Part shown: piece by piece, positions 25,901 through 33,095 of the stretch
Position numbering within the stretch: the first letter of the stretch is position 1
Layout: every line of letters begins with the position of its first letter
Source of the DNA: CAYSGL01 sp964520985
GTDB lineage: Bacteria; Pseudomonadota; Alphaproteobacteria; Micavibrionales; Micavibrionaceae
Assembly (NCBI GenBank): GCA_964520985.1
Contig: CAZFPB010000003.1
Span: 130,949 to 194,948 of the forward strand
DNA: 64,000 nt
Direction: 5' to 3'
Program-made: the position numbers and the translations under genes
The notes under the pieces: model-generated
Seen by the model: the letters and a program-made list of their open reading frames with translations, nothing else
What the model was told of the DNA's origin: nothing
The model's database searches: none

Positions 25901-26751
25901 GGTATATCGGTACGTCGGATGCCAATAGTTTTGTCATTCGCACCAATAATGTGAACGCAATTTCTATTAATACTTCGCAGACAGCAAGTTTTGCGGGCAG
26001 CATCACAACGCCACTGAACATTACGTCAGGTGGACAGTTCCTGGGTGATGTCAATGACTCGGTTACAGCGCCCTCCTTTGCTTTCTCTGCCGATTCCAAT
26101 ACAGGGATATGGAATGCGTCTGCCGATGGGCTTGGTTTAACAACGGCTGGCGTGAACCGTGTGACGGTCAACAGCAGCGGTATCACCATGGCTTCCGGTA
26201 ACGTGTGGTTCAACCGCGGGTCCGCAGGGTATGTAGGAACGCAGGATGCCCAGAGCTTGATCTTGCGTTCGGGCAACACCAACGTGTTAACGCTGGCTTC
26301 CAACCTGCGGGCAACATTTGCGGACGATGTCTATGCGGCCGCGTACTTCCATAGCTCGGACAGACGCCTGAAAAAAGATATCAAGGATATCGAAGACCCG
26401 TTCAAACTGCTGAATGGCGTCACCGGGAAACATTATAAATGGAAAAAATCCGGTCAGGCAGCTTATGGCGTGATCGCGCAGGATGTCGAAAAAGTGATGC
26501 CGGAAGCGGTCAATCAAAACGACGAGACGAAGATGAAGGCCGTTGATTACGACCAGTTTATCGCACCGCTGATCGAGGCCGTGAAAGACCTGAAAGAGAT
26601 GCTGGATGGCCTGAGCGAAAAAGTGGCTTCCTTGTTCGAGGCAGATAAAAAACTTATCGCCGAGAATAAGCAGCAGGCAGAAGACATCGAGACGCTGAAA
26701 CAGGAACTCAAAGCCCTGCGTGCCGAGGTTAAAGCGATCAAGGCCGAGTAG
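22924..26751 (+). CDS. giant pseudopilin-headed fibre protein 3 with S74 self-processing chaperone domain
   Basis: The 1275-residue protein starts at the ATG after GGGGGAGTTC; an in-frame ATG at 22885 lies inside the 5' hairpin. The N-terminal helix and pseudopilin-like head match fibre proteins 1 and 2. The shaft is diverged in its first half but has four TK(A/G)YVD elements and three TG(M/I)W elements. From residue 1144 comes a peptidase S74 intramolecular chaperone (SSDRRLKKDIKDIEDP, YGVIAQDVEKVMPEAV) ending in a coiled coil (about 1228-1275). In phage tailspikes this domain trimerises the fibre and then cuts itself off before a serine, here Ser1144 or Ser1145. A terminator follows. Confidence 0.88.
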   Translation: MGLQYNGDYTVLNQSGNVFFALFGAVGLVGVLGASAMTIMKGPVRAMQTVTQKTVAENQMIAGGRLSLIGAAKSDLGGGDCDGDGYIEPVPWATTGTGTAPVGGGFIPATLGAARQDPWGNTYGYCIWDHGTKVADTACGGATQKRLRGTSAGEEKVAIAIISSGANRTFETTCGNDPTYITRVANSDDVIMEYTYAESSSLAGDLWNIKTGAPEVAEIAKNLEVKNTLGDVVFGVDSTTDTTKPSIKVDFVQKLTPAKKGVEYLSNIVLGTNWLSGDGDAEGIRMDASGNVGVGVAPTTFKLDVNGTARLSSTLDVTGVTRLANTVDITQPVGSTSARALRLGYEDASNYARFYAYGSAHASTPGRLLIDNIVAGSSSNGGYIDFLPSSNYLRLYPPGAANGYMQLYSGGSETMRLAADSNVAIGAFAPAVPLHVKNATVDAALTAGTGAFMIGTEAGNNLMMDNNEIFARANGVASPLYIESSLLTVKNDLTVTGDAAVTGVASVTGVTNADGGLVVDGKTIIHGTSGGVIAAHYTADAVHYGLYEVRNSAGGRGLYFGWGNGGTTAQLVLDTATTLMFSGGTLNMGANRIENVGAPTASTDAATKGYVDATALTATTGDGRYVNVTGDTMTGTLTMGGTATINMGSSKITSLATPTAASDAATKAYVDLAAAAAADNLGNHIATQALAMSNFKITGLATPTANTDAVTKAYVDTNSVTQAEGDTRFVNVTGDTMTGTLSVRPASGMGQMQIYGKGDGTNFAGLLLRDDTNARSWMVTHHQNSTSLNSLLFQYSSGGAWTSAMGIASTGVVTTYSDLIVNGSVKANPTGDAETLPSYSWNGDTDTGMWRSGTGNAIGFTTGAVNRMTVNSAGISVVGDVTASSNFNGNVSDAVTAPAFTWGGDPDTGMWRAGTNVVGIAAGGVESARFYGTYLHMMSHQIKNVLDPTSAQDAATKAYVDNVAVTQTDGDARYLRLSGGTLTGNLFMTGATRYIGTSDANSFVIRTNNVNAISINTSQTASFAGSITTPLNITSGGQFLGDVNDSVTAPSFAFSADSNTGIWNASADGLGLTTAGVNRVTVNSSGITMASGNVWFNRGSAGYVGTQDAQSLILRSGNTNVLTLASNLRATFADDVYAAAYFHSSDRRLKKDIKDIEDPFKLLNGVTGKHYKWKKSGQAAYGVIAQDVEKVMPEAVNQNDETKMKAVDYDQFIAPLIEAVKDLKEMLDGLSEKVASLFEADKKLIAENKQQAEDIETLKQELKALRAEVKAIKAE

Positions 26752-26760
26752 CATTGCTCT

Positions 26761-26799
26761 AAAAAACGGCCCGCATTAAAAGCGGGCCGTTTTTTTTTA
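26761..26799. terminator. bidirectional terminator between fibre gene 3 and hflC
   Basis: CGGCCCGC (26767-26774) and GCGGGCCG (26782-26789) form a perfect eight-pair stem with nine T on the right and six A on the left. It can therefore end transcription from both the fibre gene and the convergent hflC gene, whose stops lie 10 and 11 bases away. Confidence 0.93.
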
Positions 26800-26809
26800 T
26801 GATCCTTTT

Positions 26810-27802
26810 CTAGCGTCCGGCGCGATCGCGGAAATAGCGGAAGAAGTCGCTGTTCGGCGAAAGGATCAAACGGGTATCCGGGTCTGCCATGGTGGCTTTA
26901 TAGGCTTCCATCGAGCGCATGAAGCCGTAAAAGTCTTTGTCCTTGTTGAAGGCTTCCGCGTAGAGCTTGATGGCTTCCTTGTCGCCTTCCCCGCGGGTGA
27001 CCTGTGCTTCTCTTGCCGCTTCGGCGAGGATGATGGCGCGTTCTTTATCGGCGGTAGAGCGGATTTCAAGCGCGCGTTCTTCGCCCAGAGCGCGGGTTTC
27101 GGTGGCGCGTTCTTTCAACTCCGAAATCATCCGGCGGACCGTGGAATCACGCAGCTCGGCGGTAAGATCGGCGCGCACAATACGCACGTCGACGATTTCA
27201 ATGCCGAGTTTGTCGGCGCTGATTTTTTTGTTCACCAGCACGCGGATCTGATTCATGACGTCTGTCCGGTCTGCCGAGAGCAGTTCTTTCAGAGTCGTCT
27301 GACCGAGGACCGAACGCGAGGCGTCGTCGAGAATATTTTCGAGACGGGCATTCGCGCCGTTCACATCGCGTAGTGTTTTGAGGAATTGCAACGGATCGGT
27401 AATGCGGTAACGGGCAAAGCTATCGACAATAATCGGCTCTCCGCTAACGTTCTGGATCGGTGGCGGCGCGTCTGGGTTCGGGTTTTCAGAAATAGCCGTC
27501 TCCCCTGGCGCAGGTTCCTTCACTGGAGTTTGCGTGGCGCGGGTTACGGCATTGCTTGAAATAACCACCTGTTCCGGGGCTGGATCGACAGCCAGAATAC
27601 GGCGATCAAACGTGCGCACGTCCTGAATGAGCGGCACTTTGAAATGCAGCCCGGGCCCGCGCATCTCGCCAACGGGTTGGCCCAGTTGCAGGACGATCGC
27701 TTGTTCGCGCTCATCTACGATGAACACCGATTGTAAAATGATAAAGATCAGAACCGCGAGGGTGAATACGATCCCGACAAAGTACGTTTGAATCTTTTCC
27801 AT
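26810..27802 (-). CDS. hflC: HflC, SPFH-domain modulator of FtsH protease
   Basis: The 330-residue protein has one N-terminal membrane anchor (about residues 8-28) and a periplasmic SPFH/band-7 domain (VDEREQAIVLQLGQPV) followed by a helical coiled region (ATETRALGEERALEIRS). HflC and HflK form a ring that surrounds FtsH and controls its access to membrane substrates. A low-complexity Pro/Glu-rich insertion at about residues 90-120 (TPVKEPAPGETA, PNPDAPPP) is not typical. Its ATG overlaps the hflK stop as TAATG, so the pair is translationally coupled. Confidence 0.95.
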   Translation of the reverse strand: MEKIQTYFVGIVFTLAVLIFIILQSVFIVDEREQAIVLQLGQPVGEMRGPGLHFKVPLIQDVRTFDRRILAVDPAPEQVVISSNAVTRATQTPVKEPAPGETAISENPNPDAPPPIQNVSGEPIIVDSFARYRITDPLQFLKTLRDVNGANARLENILDDASRSVLGQTTLKELLSADRTDVMNQIRVLVNKKISADKLGIEIVDVRIVRADLTAELRDSTVRRMISELKERATETRALGEERALEIRSTADKERAIILAEAAREAQVTRGEGDKEAIKLYAEAFNKDKDFYGFMRSMEAYKATMADPDTRLILSPNSDFFRYFRDRAGR

Positions 27803-28932
27803 TATTGCTCATCCTTGGTGCGATTGAGTTCGTTGAGGGGCAGGTAGGGAACAACGCCCTGTTTGCCGTTATCATCCAGAATGATTTTCTGGGCGTTTTT
27901 CAGGACATCTTCCATGGTTTCAATGTACATACGCTCTTTCGTGACATCCTGACCGGTGAGGTAGGATTCATAAATGGCGTTGAAGCGCGCAGCATCCCCT
28001 TGCGCTTTCGAGACGGTGGATTCGCGATAACCCTGTGCCTGCTGGATCAGCTGGATCGCCGAACCGCGGGCGCGTGGGATGATATCTTCGCGATAAGCCT
28101 GCGCCTGGTTCTGCACGTCTTCGGCATCCTGTTTGGCGGACTGCACATCCTGGAAGGCGGCTTGGACATCCGGGTGTACTTCCGCGCTCTGGATCAGCAC
28201 CTGCGTGATGTTCACGCCGGAGTGATATTCATCGAGGTTCGTCTGGATAATTTTCTGAGCGGTCTGCGCCACGGCGGCGCGGCCCGTGGTGATGGTCGAG
28301 AACATCGGCGTGCGACCGACGGCTTCGCGGATGGCGCTTTCGGCAACCTTTTTAATCGTGGCTTCCTGATCTTGTACCTTGAACAGATAATCTTCGGCCG
28401 ATTTGATGTTCCATTGAACGGTCAGGTCGAGATCGACGATATTGCGGTCGGCGGTCAGCATCAGACTTTCTTCGGCGATATCGCGCTTGCTGCCCGGTGT
28501 GCCGCGTTCTGCCTGACCCGAAAAGCCGATGGTGAGATTGCGGATTTCGTTGACTTTGATCTTGGTGACAATTTCGATTGGGTAGGGCAGGTGATAGCCA
28601 AGACCTTCTTCAACGCGGGTACGCTCCCATGCGCCAAAACGCTGGACCACTGCCTGCTCGCCCGGGTTGACGATGAACAAACCGCTGGCGAGCCATAGGG
28701 CTGCAATGACGCCGGCGCCAAGGACGATGAATTTACCCGCTCCCGCGCCGCCCGGCAGCATCCCGCTCATATTATTTTGAAGATTGCGCAATAGCTGGTC
28801 GAGGTCAGGCTGCTGGTCGCCGGGACCGCGGCCCGGGCCGCGCTGCTGGCCGTTTTCAGGGCGCTGCGGGGGCGTGCCCCACGGATTACGGCGGTCTTTG
28901 TTGTTCTTATTGTCGGAATCGTCCCAGCCCAT
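27802..28932 (-). CDS. hflK: HflK, SPFH-domain modulator of FtsH protease
   Basis: The 376-residue product starts at the ATG at 28932 (MGWDDSDNKNNKDRRNPWG); an in-frame ATG at 28980 would leave only seven bases before divergent mrp. A hydrophilic Asn/Gly/Pro/Gln-rich cytosolic tail (to about residue 75) precedes one membrane helix and then the SPFH domain (FIVNPGEQAVVQRFG) and the coiled region (QAQAYREDIIPRARG). It works with HflC around FtsH. The divergent gap to mrp is 55 bases and must hold both promoters. Confidence 0.94.
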   Translation of the reverse strand: MGWDDSDNKNNKDRRNPWGTPPQRPENGQQRGPGRGPGDQQPDLDQLLRNLQNNMSGMLPGGAGAGKFIVLGAGVIAALWLASGLFIVNPGEQAVVQRFGAWERTRVEEGLGYHLPYPIEIVTKIKVNEIRNLTIGFSGQAERGTPGSKRDIAEESLMLTADRNIVDLDLTVQWNIKSAEDYLFKVQDQEATIKKVAESAIREAVGRTPMFSTITTGRAAVAQTAQKIIQTNLDEYHSGVNITQVLIQSAEVHPDVQAAFQDVQSAKQDAEDVQNQAQAYREDIIPRARGSAIQLIQQAQGYRESTVSKAQGDAARFNAIYESYLTGQDVTKERMYIETMEDVLKNAQKIILDDNGKQGVVPYLPLNELNRTKDEQ

Positions 28933-28987
28933 GTTGACCAAAGCCTCTTTGTTCGATGAATAAATGTCTATATAGGTCAATATCCTA

Positions 28988-30037
28988 ATGGTTTACGACG
29001 AGAAGGCAACCGCAAACGGCATGGCACGAGATTTGTCAGAAAATACGATTAGAGACGCGCTATCGGCCGTAATCGATATAGCGTGCGTCAGCGATTTGAG
29101 TATTTCGCCAAACGGCGAAGTGTTATTTTTGATTACGGTCGATGCACAGGCTGGGCCGGAAATGGAAGATGCGCGTATCGCGGCGGAACAGGCCGTCAGC
29201 AAACTCAAAGATGTTACCAAAGTCACGGCCATTTTAACGGCCGAGAAAAAAGAAGCGCCCGATCCGCATGGTATGAATAAAAATCCGCGTCTGATCTTGC
29301 CGATCAAACATATTATCGCGGTGGCCAGCGGCAAAGGCGGCGTGGGGAAATCCACTGTCGCGTTTAACCTCGCTGTGGCCTTGTCGCGCGCGGGTCATTC
29401 GGTGGGATTGCTCGATGCCGATATCTATGGGCCAAGCGTGCCAATGCTGGCGGGCCTGCAGAATCAAAAGCCGGAGCAGGTGGACGGGCATATCATGCCG
29501 CTGGAAGCGCATGGCTTAAAAATCATGTCGATCGGATTCATGGTCGCGCCGGAAAAAGCGTTGATCTGGCGCGGGCCGATGGTGCAGACGGCGCTCTATC
29601 AAATGCTGCGCGATGTACAGTGGGCGAAGGCAGGTGAGATGCTCGACTATCTGATTATAGACATGCCGCCGGGCACGGGGGATGCACAACTGACGCTCGC
29701 GCAAAAAGTGCCGGTGACGGGCGCCGTGATTGTATCGACACCGCAAGACCTCGCCTTGATCGATGCCCGCAAGGCGATCCAGATGTTTGAGCAGACCAAT
29801 GTGCGCGTTTTGGGTTTGATTGAAAATATGAGTACGCATGTCTGTTCCCACTGCGGTCATGAGGAATCTATTTTCGGGCAGGGCGGCGTGGAAAAGGAAG
29901 CGCAAAAAATAGGGTTGCCGTTTCTAGGCGCTCTTCCTCTCTCTTTGATGATACGGAAATCCGGCGACGCGGGAGAGCCTGTAAATGATCCTGTTTTCAA
30001 GGACATCGCCGGCCACATTGTTACCTTAATGAAATAA
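28988..30037 (+). CDS. mrp: Mrp/ApbC-family iron-sulfur cluster carrier ATPase
   Basis: This 349-residue cytosolic P-loop ATPase carries and delivers Fe-S clusters. An N-terminal MIP18-like domain (about residues 15-85) precedes the ParA-like ATPase domain with the deviant Walker A VASGKGGVGKST (about 114), LLDADIYGPSVPML and DMPPGTGDAQLTL. The C-terminal cluster-binding CxxC is present in VCSHCGHEE (about 284). An alternative start at 29021 is possible. The mrp gene next to hflK is a common arrangement in alphaproteobacteria. Confidence 0.95.
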   Translation: MVYDEKATANGMARDLSENTIRDALSAVIDIACVSDLSISPNGEVLFLITVDAQAGPEMEDARIAAEQAVSKLKDVTKVTAILTAEKKEAPDPHGMNKNPRLILPIKHIIAVASGKGGVGKSTVAFNLAVALSRAGHSVGLLDADIYGPSVPMLAGLQNQKPEQVDGHIMPLEAHGLKIMSIGFMVAPEKALIWRGPMVQTALYQMLRDVQWAKAGEMLDYLIIDMPPGTGDAQLTLAQKVPVTGAVIVSTPQDLALIDARKAIQMFEQTNVRVLGLIENMSTHVCSHCGHEESIFGQGGVEKEAQKIGLPFLGALPLSLMIRKSGDAGEPVNDPVFKDIAGHIVTLMK

Positions 30038-30090
30038 GGAACCGGCTATATCCCGTTTTTGTTCGTTTTTTACGATCAAGGAGAATAGTC

Positions 30091-30603
30091 ATGCAGATTC
30101 AAGAACTAAAAGAATATCAACAAACCCGGCATCCTGTGCTGGCACTGGAATGTTCGACTCCCTTGCCGGAAGCCATTCGCTACATGGATGTGCATGATTA
30201 CGGCTCGGTCATTTGCACGAACGAGGGAAAATATCACGGCATTTTCACGGCCCGTCTTTTGCTGAAAAAACTCGCCGCCAATGAAAATATTGCGGCTATG
30301 ACCTTGCGGGATGTTGCGCGCACAAGTGGCCCTGTCGCTTATCTGGAAGATAACGCCGAAGAAAAGCTGGAAAAGATGAAAGAGGCTCGGGTGCATTACA
30401 TGCCTATTCTTGATAAAGACAAACATTGTGTCGGGATGCTCAGCCAAGGAGATTTTGCCGCCTATACGTTGGAACAGGCAGGTACACGGTTTGCCGAAGC
30501 GCTCAAAAACAAAGCCGAAGACAAAACAAACCCACCAGGCATGGTTATTGCGATGGGCGTTTATACACTCATCGTGCTGGGCGCAGCGGCATTTATTTTT
30601 TAA
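30091..30603 (+). CDS. CBS-pair protein with C-terminal membrane anchor
   Basis: The 170-residue protein contains two CBS motifs (about residues 15-70 and 80-135; DYGSVICTNEGKYHGIFT and RVHYMPILDKDKHCVGMLS). Such pairs usually bind adenine nucleotides and act as energy or redox sensors. A hydrophobic segment at about 150-169 ends the protein, so it is probably tail-anchored with the CBS pair in the cytosol. The partner is unknown. The ATG follows AGGAG. Its last 11 bases overlap the end of convergent folA. Confidence 0.85.
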   Translation: MQIQELKEYQQTRHPVLALECSTPLPEAIRYMDVHDYGSVICTNEGKYHGIFTARLLLKKLAANENIAAMTLRDVARTSGPVAYLEDNAEEKLEKMKEARVHYMPILDKDKHCVGMLSQGDFAAYTLEQAGTRFAEALKNKAEDKTNPPGMVIAMGVYTLIVLGAAAFIF

Positions 30604-31081
30604 GTAATTCGATAAAACTATAACCGTCACGATCATCCCGCGTGGCTTCATGCCAACCCCCTGCATCAAGTAAGGGGAAAAACGCATCGCCTTCAGGGAA
30701 TTGGTGCACCTGCGTGAGGTAGATTTTATCCGCCAGACCATGTTCCAGTGCGAGGGCATAAATCTGGGCGCCGCCGATGATCATGATCTCTTCGGGGTTT
30801 TCTTCGTGCGCGGCCTGAATGGCCAGATCGAGGGACGCACACGTAATAGCACCGTCGTGCGTGTGTGGCGAACGGCTGACGATAATGCTGGTACGCCCCG
30901 GCAGCGGTTTACCAAGCTGAGACAAAATGCTCTCAAACGTTTTGCGCCCCATGATGCAGGGTTTGCCCATGGTGATTGTCTTGAAATGCTTGAAGTCTTC
31001 CGGGATGTGCCATGGCATTTCATTGTTAATGCCGATTACATTATTATCAGCGGCAGCGACGATCAGGGAGACCGTCGTCAT
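30593..31081 (-). CDS. folA: dihydrofolate reductase
   Basis: This 162-residue enzyme reduces dihydrofolate to tetrahydrofolate with NADPH. Visible are the N-terminal strand and the Met20-type loop (SLIVAAADNNVIGINNEMPWHIPEDFKHFK) with the catalytic acidic residue in PEDF, the motif MGRKTFESI and the NADPH-binding IMIIGGAQIYALAL. It overlaps the thyA stop by four bases (ATGA), so the two enzymes of the thymidylate cycle are coupled. Confidence 0.97.
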   Translation of the reverse strand: MTTVSLIVAAADNNVIGINNEMPWHIPEDFKHFKTITMGKPCIMGRKTFESILSQLGKPLPGRTSIIVSRSPHTHDGAITCASLDLAIQAAHEENPEEIMIIGGAQIYALALEHGLADKIYLTQVHQFPEGDAFFPLLDAGGWHEATRDDRDGYSFIELLKK

Positions 31082-31872
31082 ACGGCAACCGCGCCTTTGA
31101 TGTGCGGGTGGGCTTCGTAGCCGACCAGTTCAAAGTCTTCGAATTTGAAATCGAAGATGTTTTTCACGTGCGGGTTCAAATGCATTTCCGGCAGGGGGTA
31201 GAACGGACGGGCAAGCTGTTCCTGCACCTGTTCCATATGATTGGTGTAAATGTGGGCGTCCCCGAAAGTATGTATAAATTCACCGGGTTTCAGGCCGCAG
31301 ACCTGCGCGACCATCAAGGTAAGCAAGGCGTAGGAGGCAATGTTGAACGGCACGCCGAGGAAGATATCTGCCGAGCGCTGGTAGAGCTGGCAGGATAATT
31401 TGCCATCGGCCACATAAAACTGGAAGAACGCATGGCAGGGCGGCAGCGCCATTTTGGGAATTTCACCCACGTTCCATGCCGAGACGATCAAGCGGCGGTC
31501 GTCCGGATTGGTTTTGATACGCTCGATGACGTTTGAAATCTGGTCGACGGTGTGCCCGTCGGCGCAGGCCCAGCTGCGCCACTGGTGGCCATAGACGGGT
31601 CCAAGATCGCCGTTTTCATCGGCCCATTCATTCCAGATGCGCACGCCGTTATCGGTCAGGTATTTGATGTTGGTATCGCCGGCGAGGAACCAGATCAGCT
31701 CATGCACGATTGATTTCAGGTGCAGTTTTTTGGTGGTGACCATGGGGAAACCCTCCGCCAGATCAAAGCGCATCTGATGGCCGAAGACGGAGAGCGTGCC
31801 GGTGCCGGTGCGATCTTCTTTTTTGGCGCCTTCGGCGAGGACGCGGCGCATCAGGTCGTGGTACTGCTTCAT
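31078..31872 (-). CDS. thyA: thymidylate synthase
   Basis: ThyA methylates dUMP to dTMP using methylene-tetrahydrofolate. At 264 residues it has the standard enterobacterial length. The catalytic cysteine is in LPPCHAFFQFYV, the folate/dUMP site in RSADIFLGVPFNIASYALL, and the C-terminus ends IKGAVAV, close to the usual IKAPVAI. Dihydrofolate made here is recycled by FolA, encoded immediately downstream. The ATG at 31872 is supported by a GGAAAAT stretch upstream. Confidence 0.98.
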   Translation of the reverse strand: MKQYHDLMRRVLAEGAKKEDRTGTGTLSVFGHQMRFDLAEGFPMVTTKKLHLKSIVHELIWFLAGDTNIKYLTDNGVRIWNEWADENGDLGPVYGHQWRSWACADGHTVDQISNVIERIKTNPDDRRLIVSAWNVGEIPKMALPPCHAFFQFYVADGKLSCQLYQRSADIFLGVPFNIASYALLTLMVAQVCGLKPGEFIHTFGDAHIYTNHMEQVQEQLARPFYPLPEMHLNPHVKNIFDFKFEDFELVGYEAHPHIKGAVAV

Positions 31873-31984
31873 GGCGATTTTCCTTGTTTTTCGTGATCTT
31901 CTTCCAATATAGAAAGGGCGGGATAGAAGGGCAAAATATTAAACGGCCCCATCCCCAACGAAAATATTTACATAAAAAATAAAA

Positions 31985-32000
31985 GACGGTATAAACCGTC
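31985..32000. promoter_or_regulatory. perfect inverted repeat upstream of the gene at 32029
   Basis: GACGGT-ATAA-ACCGTC is a perfect six-base-arm palindrome 28 bases before the ATG. It could be an operator or a small hairpin in the 5' UTR. The surrounding region (31873-32028) is AT-rich, holds no gene and must carry the thyA and 32029 promoters. Confidence 0.4.
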
Positions 32001-32028
32001 ATGAGATAAACGGTAATAAAGGTGTATA

Positions 32029-32364
32029 ATGGTCCATACGTTACATGATGACGCTAATGCGCGCGTCAGCCCTCCTGTTGAAATCGGTCCGTCAGGCCAG
32101 TCGATGGCTTTGGAATTGCTTATTGGCGATCGCGCCAATGCTGACAATATCAGGGAGTGGCGTGCTGGCCGGATAACGGGTCTGAATGTCGGTCCCTCTT
32201 ATTCAAAACTTGTTGGCAACTCCGATTTAAAGGCTAGTTTTGTCGGGGCCGTACGGTCGGTTACCTCGACGAAAGGGCAGGTCATTATGCCAGCCTATGT
32301 CCAAGAGCTGGAAAAGCTGGAAAAAGCTCAAAAAGCGTCATCTATCGCTAATTATGGACTATAA
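32029..32364 (+). CDS. unknown small protein
   Basis: The 111-residue protein has no signal peptide or membrane segment, a central region rich in small residues and a lysine/glutamate-rich helix near the C-terminus (YVQELEKLEKAQKASS). No family is recognised. The Shine-Dalgarno is AAAGG, nine bases before the ATG. It is followed 54 bases later by another unknown gene on the same strand; the two may form a unit ending at ssrA. Confidence 0.55.
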   Translation: MVHTLHDDANARVSPPVEIGPSGQSMALELLIGDRANADNIREWRAGRITGLNVGPSYSKLVGNSDLKASFVGAVRSVTSTKGQVIMPAYVQELEKLEKAQKASSIANYGL

Positions 32365-32418
32365 TTATATTGACATAATGCAATAACATGTTATTGTCTT
32401 TGCCAAGGTAGGTGCATA

Positions 32419-32949
32419 ATGACATCCAAAAGACCAAATAATAGTATTGAAGCACTTCTGGATTTATCGGCGTTTGGCCCTGCCTCCGGGATCGCCGTGT
32501 TACCTATTGCACAAAAGCGTGTGGCACAGATTAAAGAGCCCATGATTGAGCTGGAAGATGGCGTGAAAGTTGCTAAAGGATGCGCCAAAACAGTTCTGGC
32601 TGTTTTTCGTGCTCATGATGCGGCCACCGTTGGCGAGTTCACCAGCTTACTAATGTTTGAGAAGCCTCAAAAGGTGAAATTGCCACATTCCAGCACAGCG
32701 GATAAGGCGTCGCTCCCGCTTTTCAGATTGCTGGCGGATATCAGTTATCAGCGCGGTAATCCAGGCTGGGATCAAGGCGTTCATGATATTATTGATCAAT
32801 GTGTTGAGCTGACGACGGACAATACTCTTATCTTCAATGAGGCGTTGCTTTTGAAGCACTTTGATCCTTTGGAGCGCAAAGATATTGATCGTCAAGCGCG
32901 ACAATACCAGCAAGCAAGTTTAAGCTCTCTGACACCAGCGCATCCTTGA
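32419..32949 (+). CDS. unknown cytoplasmic protein
   Basis: The 176-residue protein is largely helical with no membrane segment. The C-terminal half (PLFRLLADISYQRGN, DIIDQCVELTTDNTLIFNEALLLKHFDPLE) looks like a helical bundle. The start is supported by AGGTG seven bases upstream. No family is recognised, and position just before ssrA gives no clear hint. Confidence 0.58.
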   Translation: MTSKRPNNSIEALLDLSAFGPASGIAVLPIAQKRVAQIKEPMIELEDGVKVAKGCAKTVLAVFRAHDAATVGEFTSLLMFEKPQKVKLPHSSTADKASLPLFRLLADISYQRGNPGWDQGVHDIIDQCVELTTDNTLIFNEALLLKHFDPLERKDIDRQARQYQQASLSSLTPAHP

Positions 32950-32983
32950 TATCTTAACTTTTTTCCCTTATATTAAAGATGCA

Positions 32984-33063
32984 GGGCTTGCCCTGTTATG
33001 ACGCTAAACGTGGTTACGGAATAGCCGTCGTGGACCCGGGGGCAGTGCCCGGCGGCTCCACCA
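32984..33063 (+). ncRNA. ssrA: tmRNA, acceptor piece of the permuted ssrA gene
   Basis: The piece ends in CGGCTCC-A-CCA (33053-33063), whose seven bases pair with GGGGCCG at the start of the coding piece. The third pair is G-U, the alanine identity element. A T-arm-like hairpin (CCGGGGGCAGTGCCCGG) precedes it. That the 3' acceptor part lies upstream of the mRNA part shows the circular permutation typical of alphaproteobacteria. The 5' end is estimated. Confidence 0.85.
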
Positions 33064-33095
33064 AATTTCCACTCTGATAACGGGTGGCAATCTGT

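Noticed and set aside
15642..26751. The fibre genes as a prophage remnant.
   Set aside because: Tail-fibre-like repeats and an S74 domain are present, but no capsid, terminase, tail, lysis or integrase gene is nearby and all three carry a pilin-like membrane head, so a cellular role is more likely.
15642..26751. A working shufflon with inverted C-terminal cassettes.
   Set aside because: All three genes are complete and in the same orientation. I see no silent reversed C-terminal cassette, no short inverted repeats flanking tips and no recombinase gene in the window.
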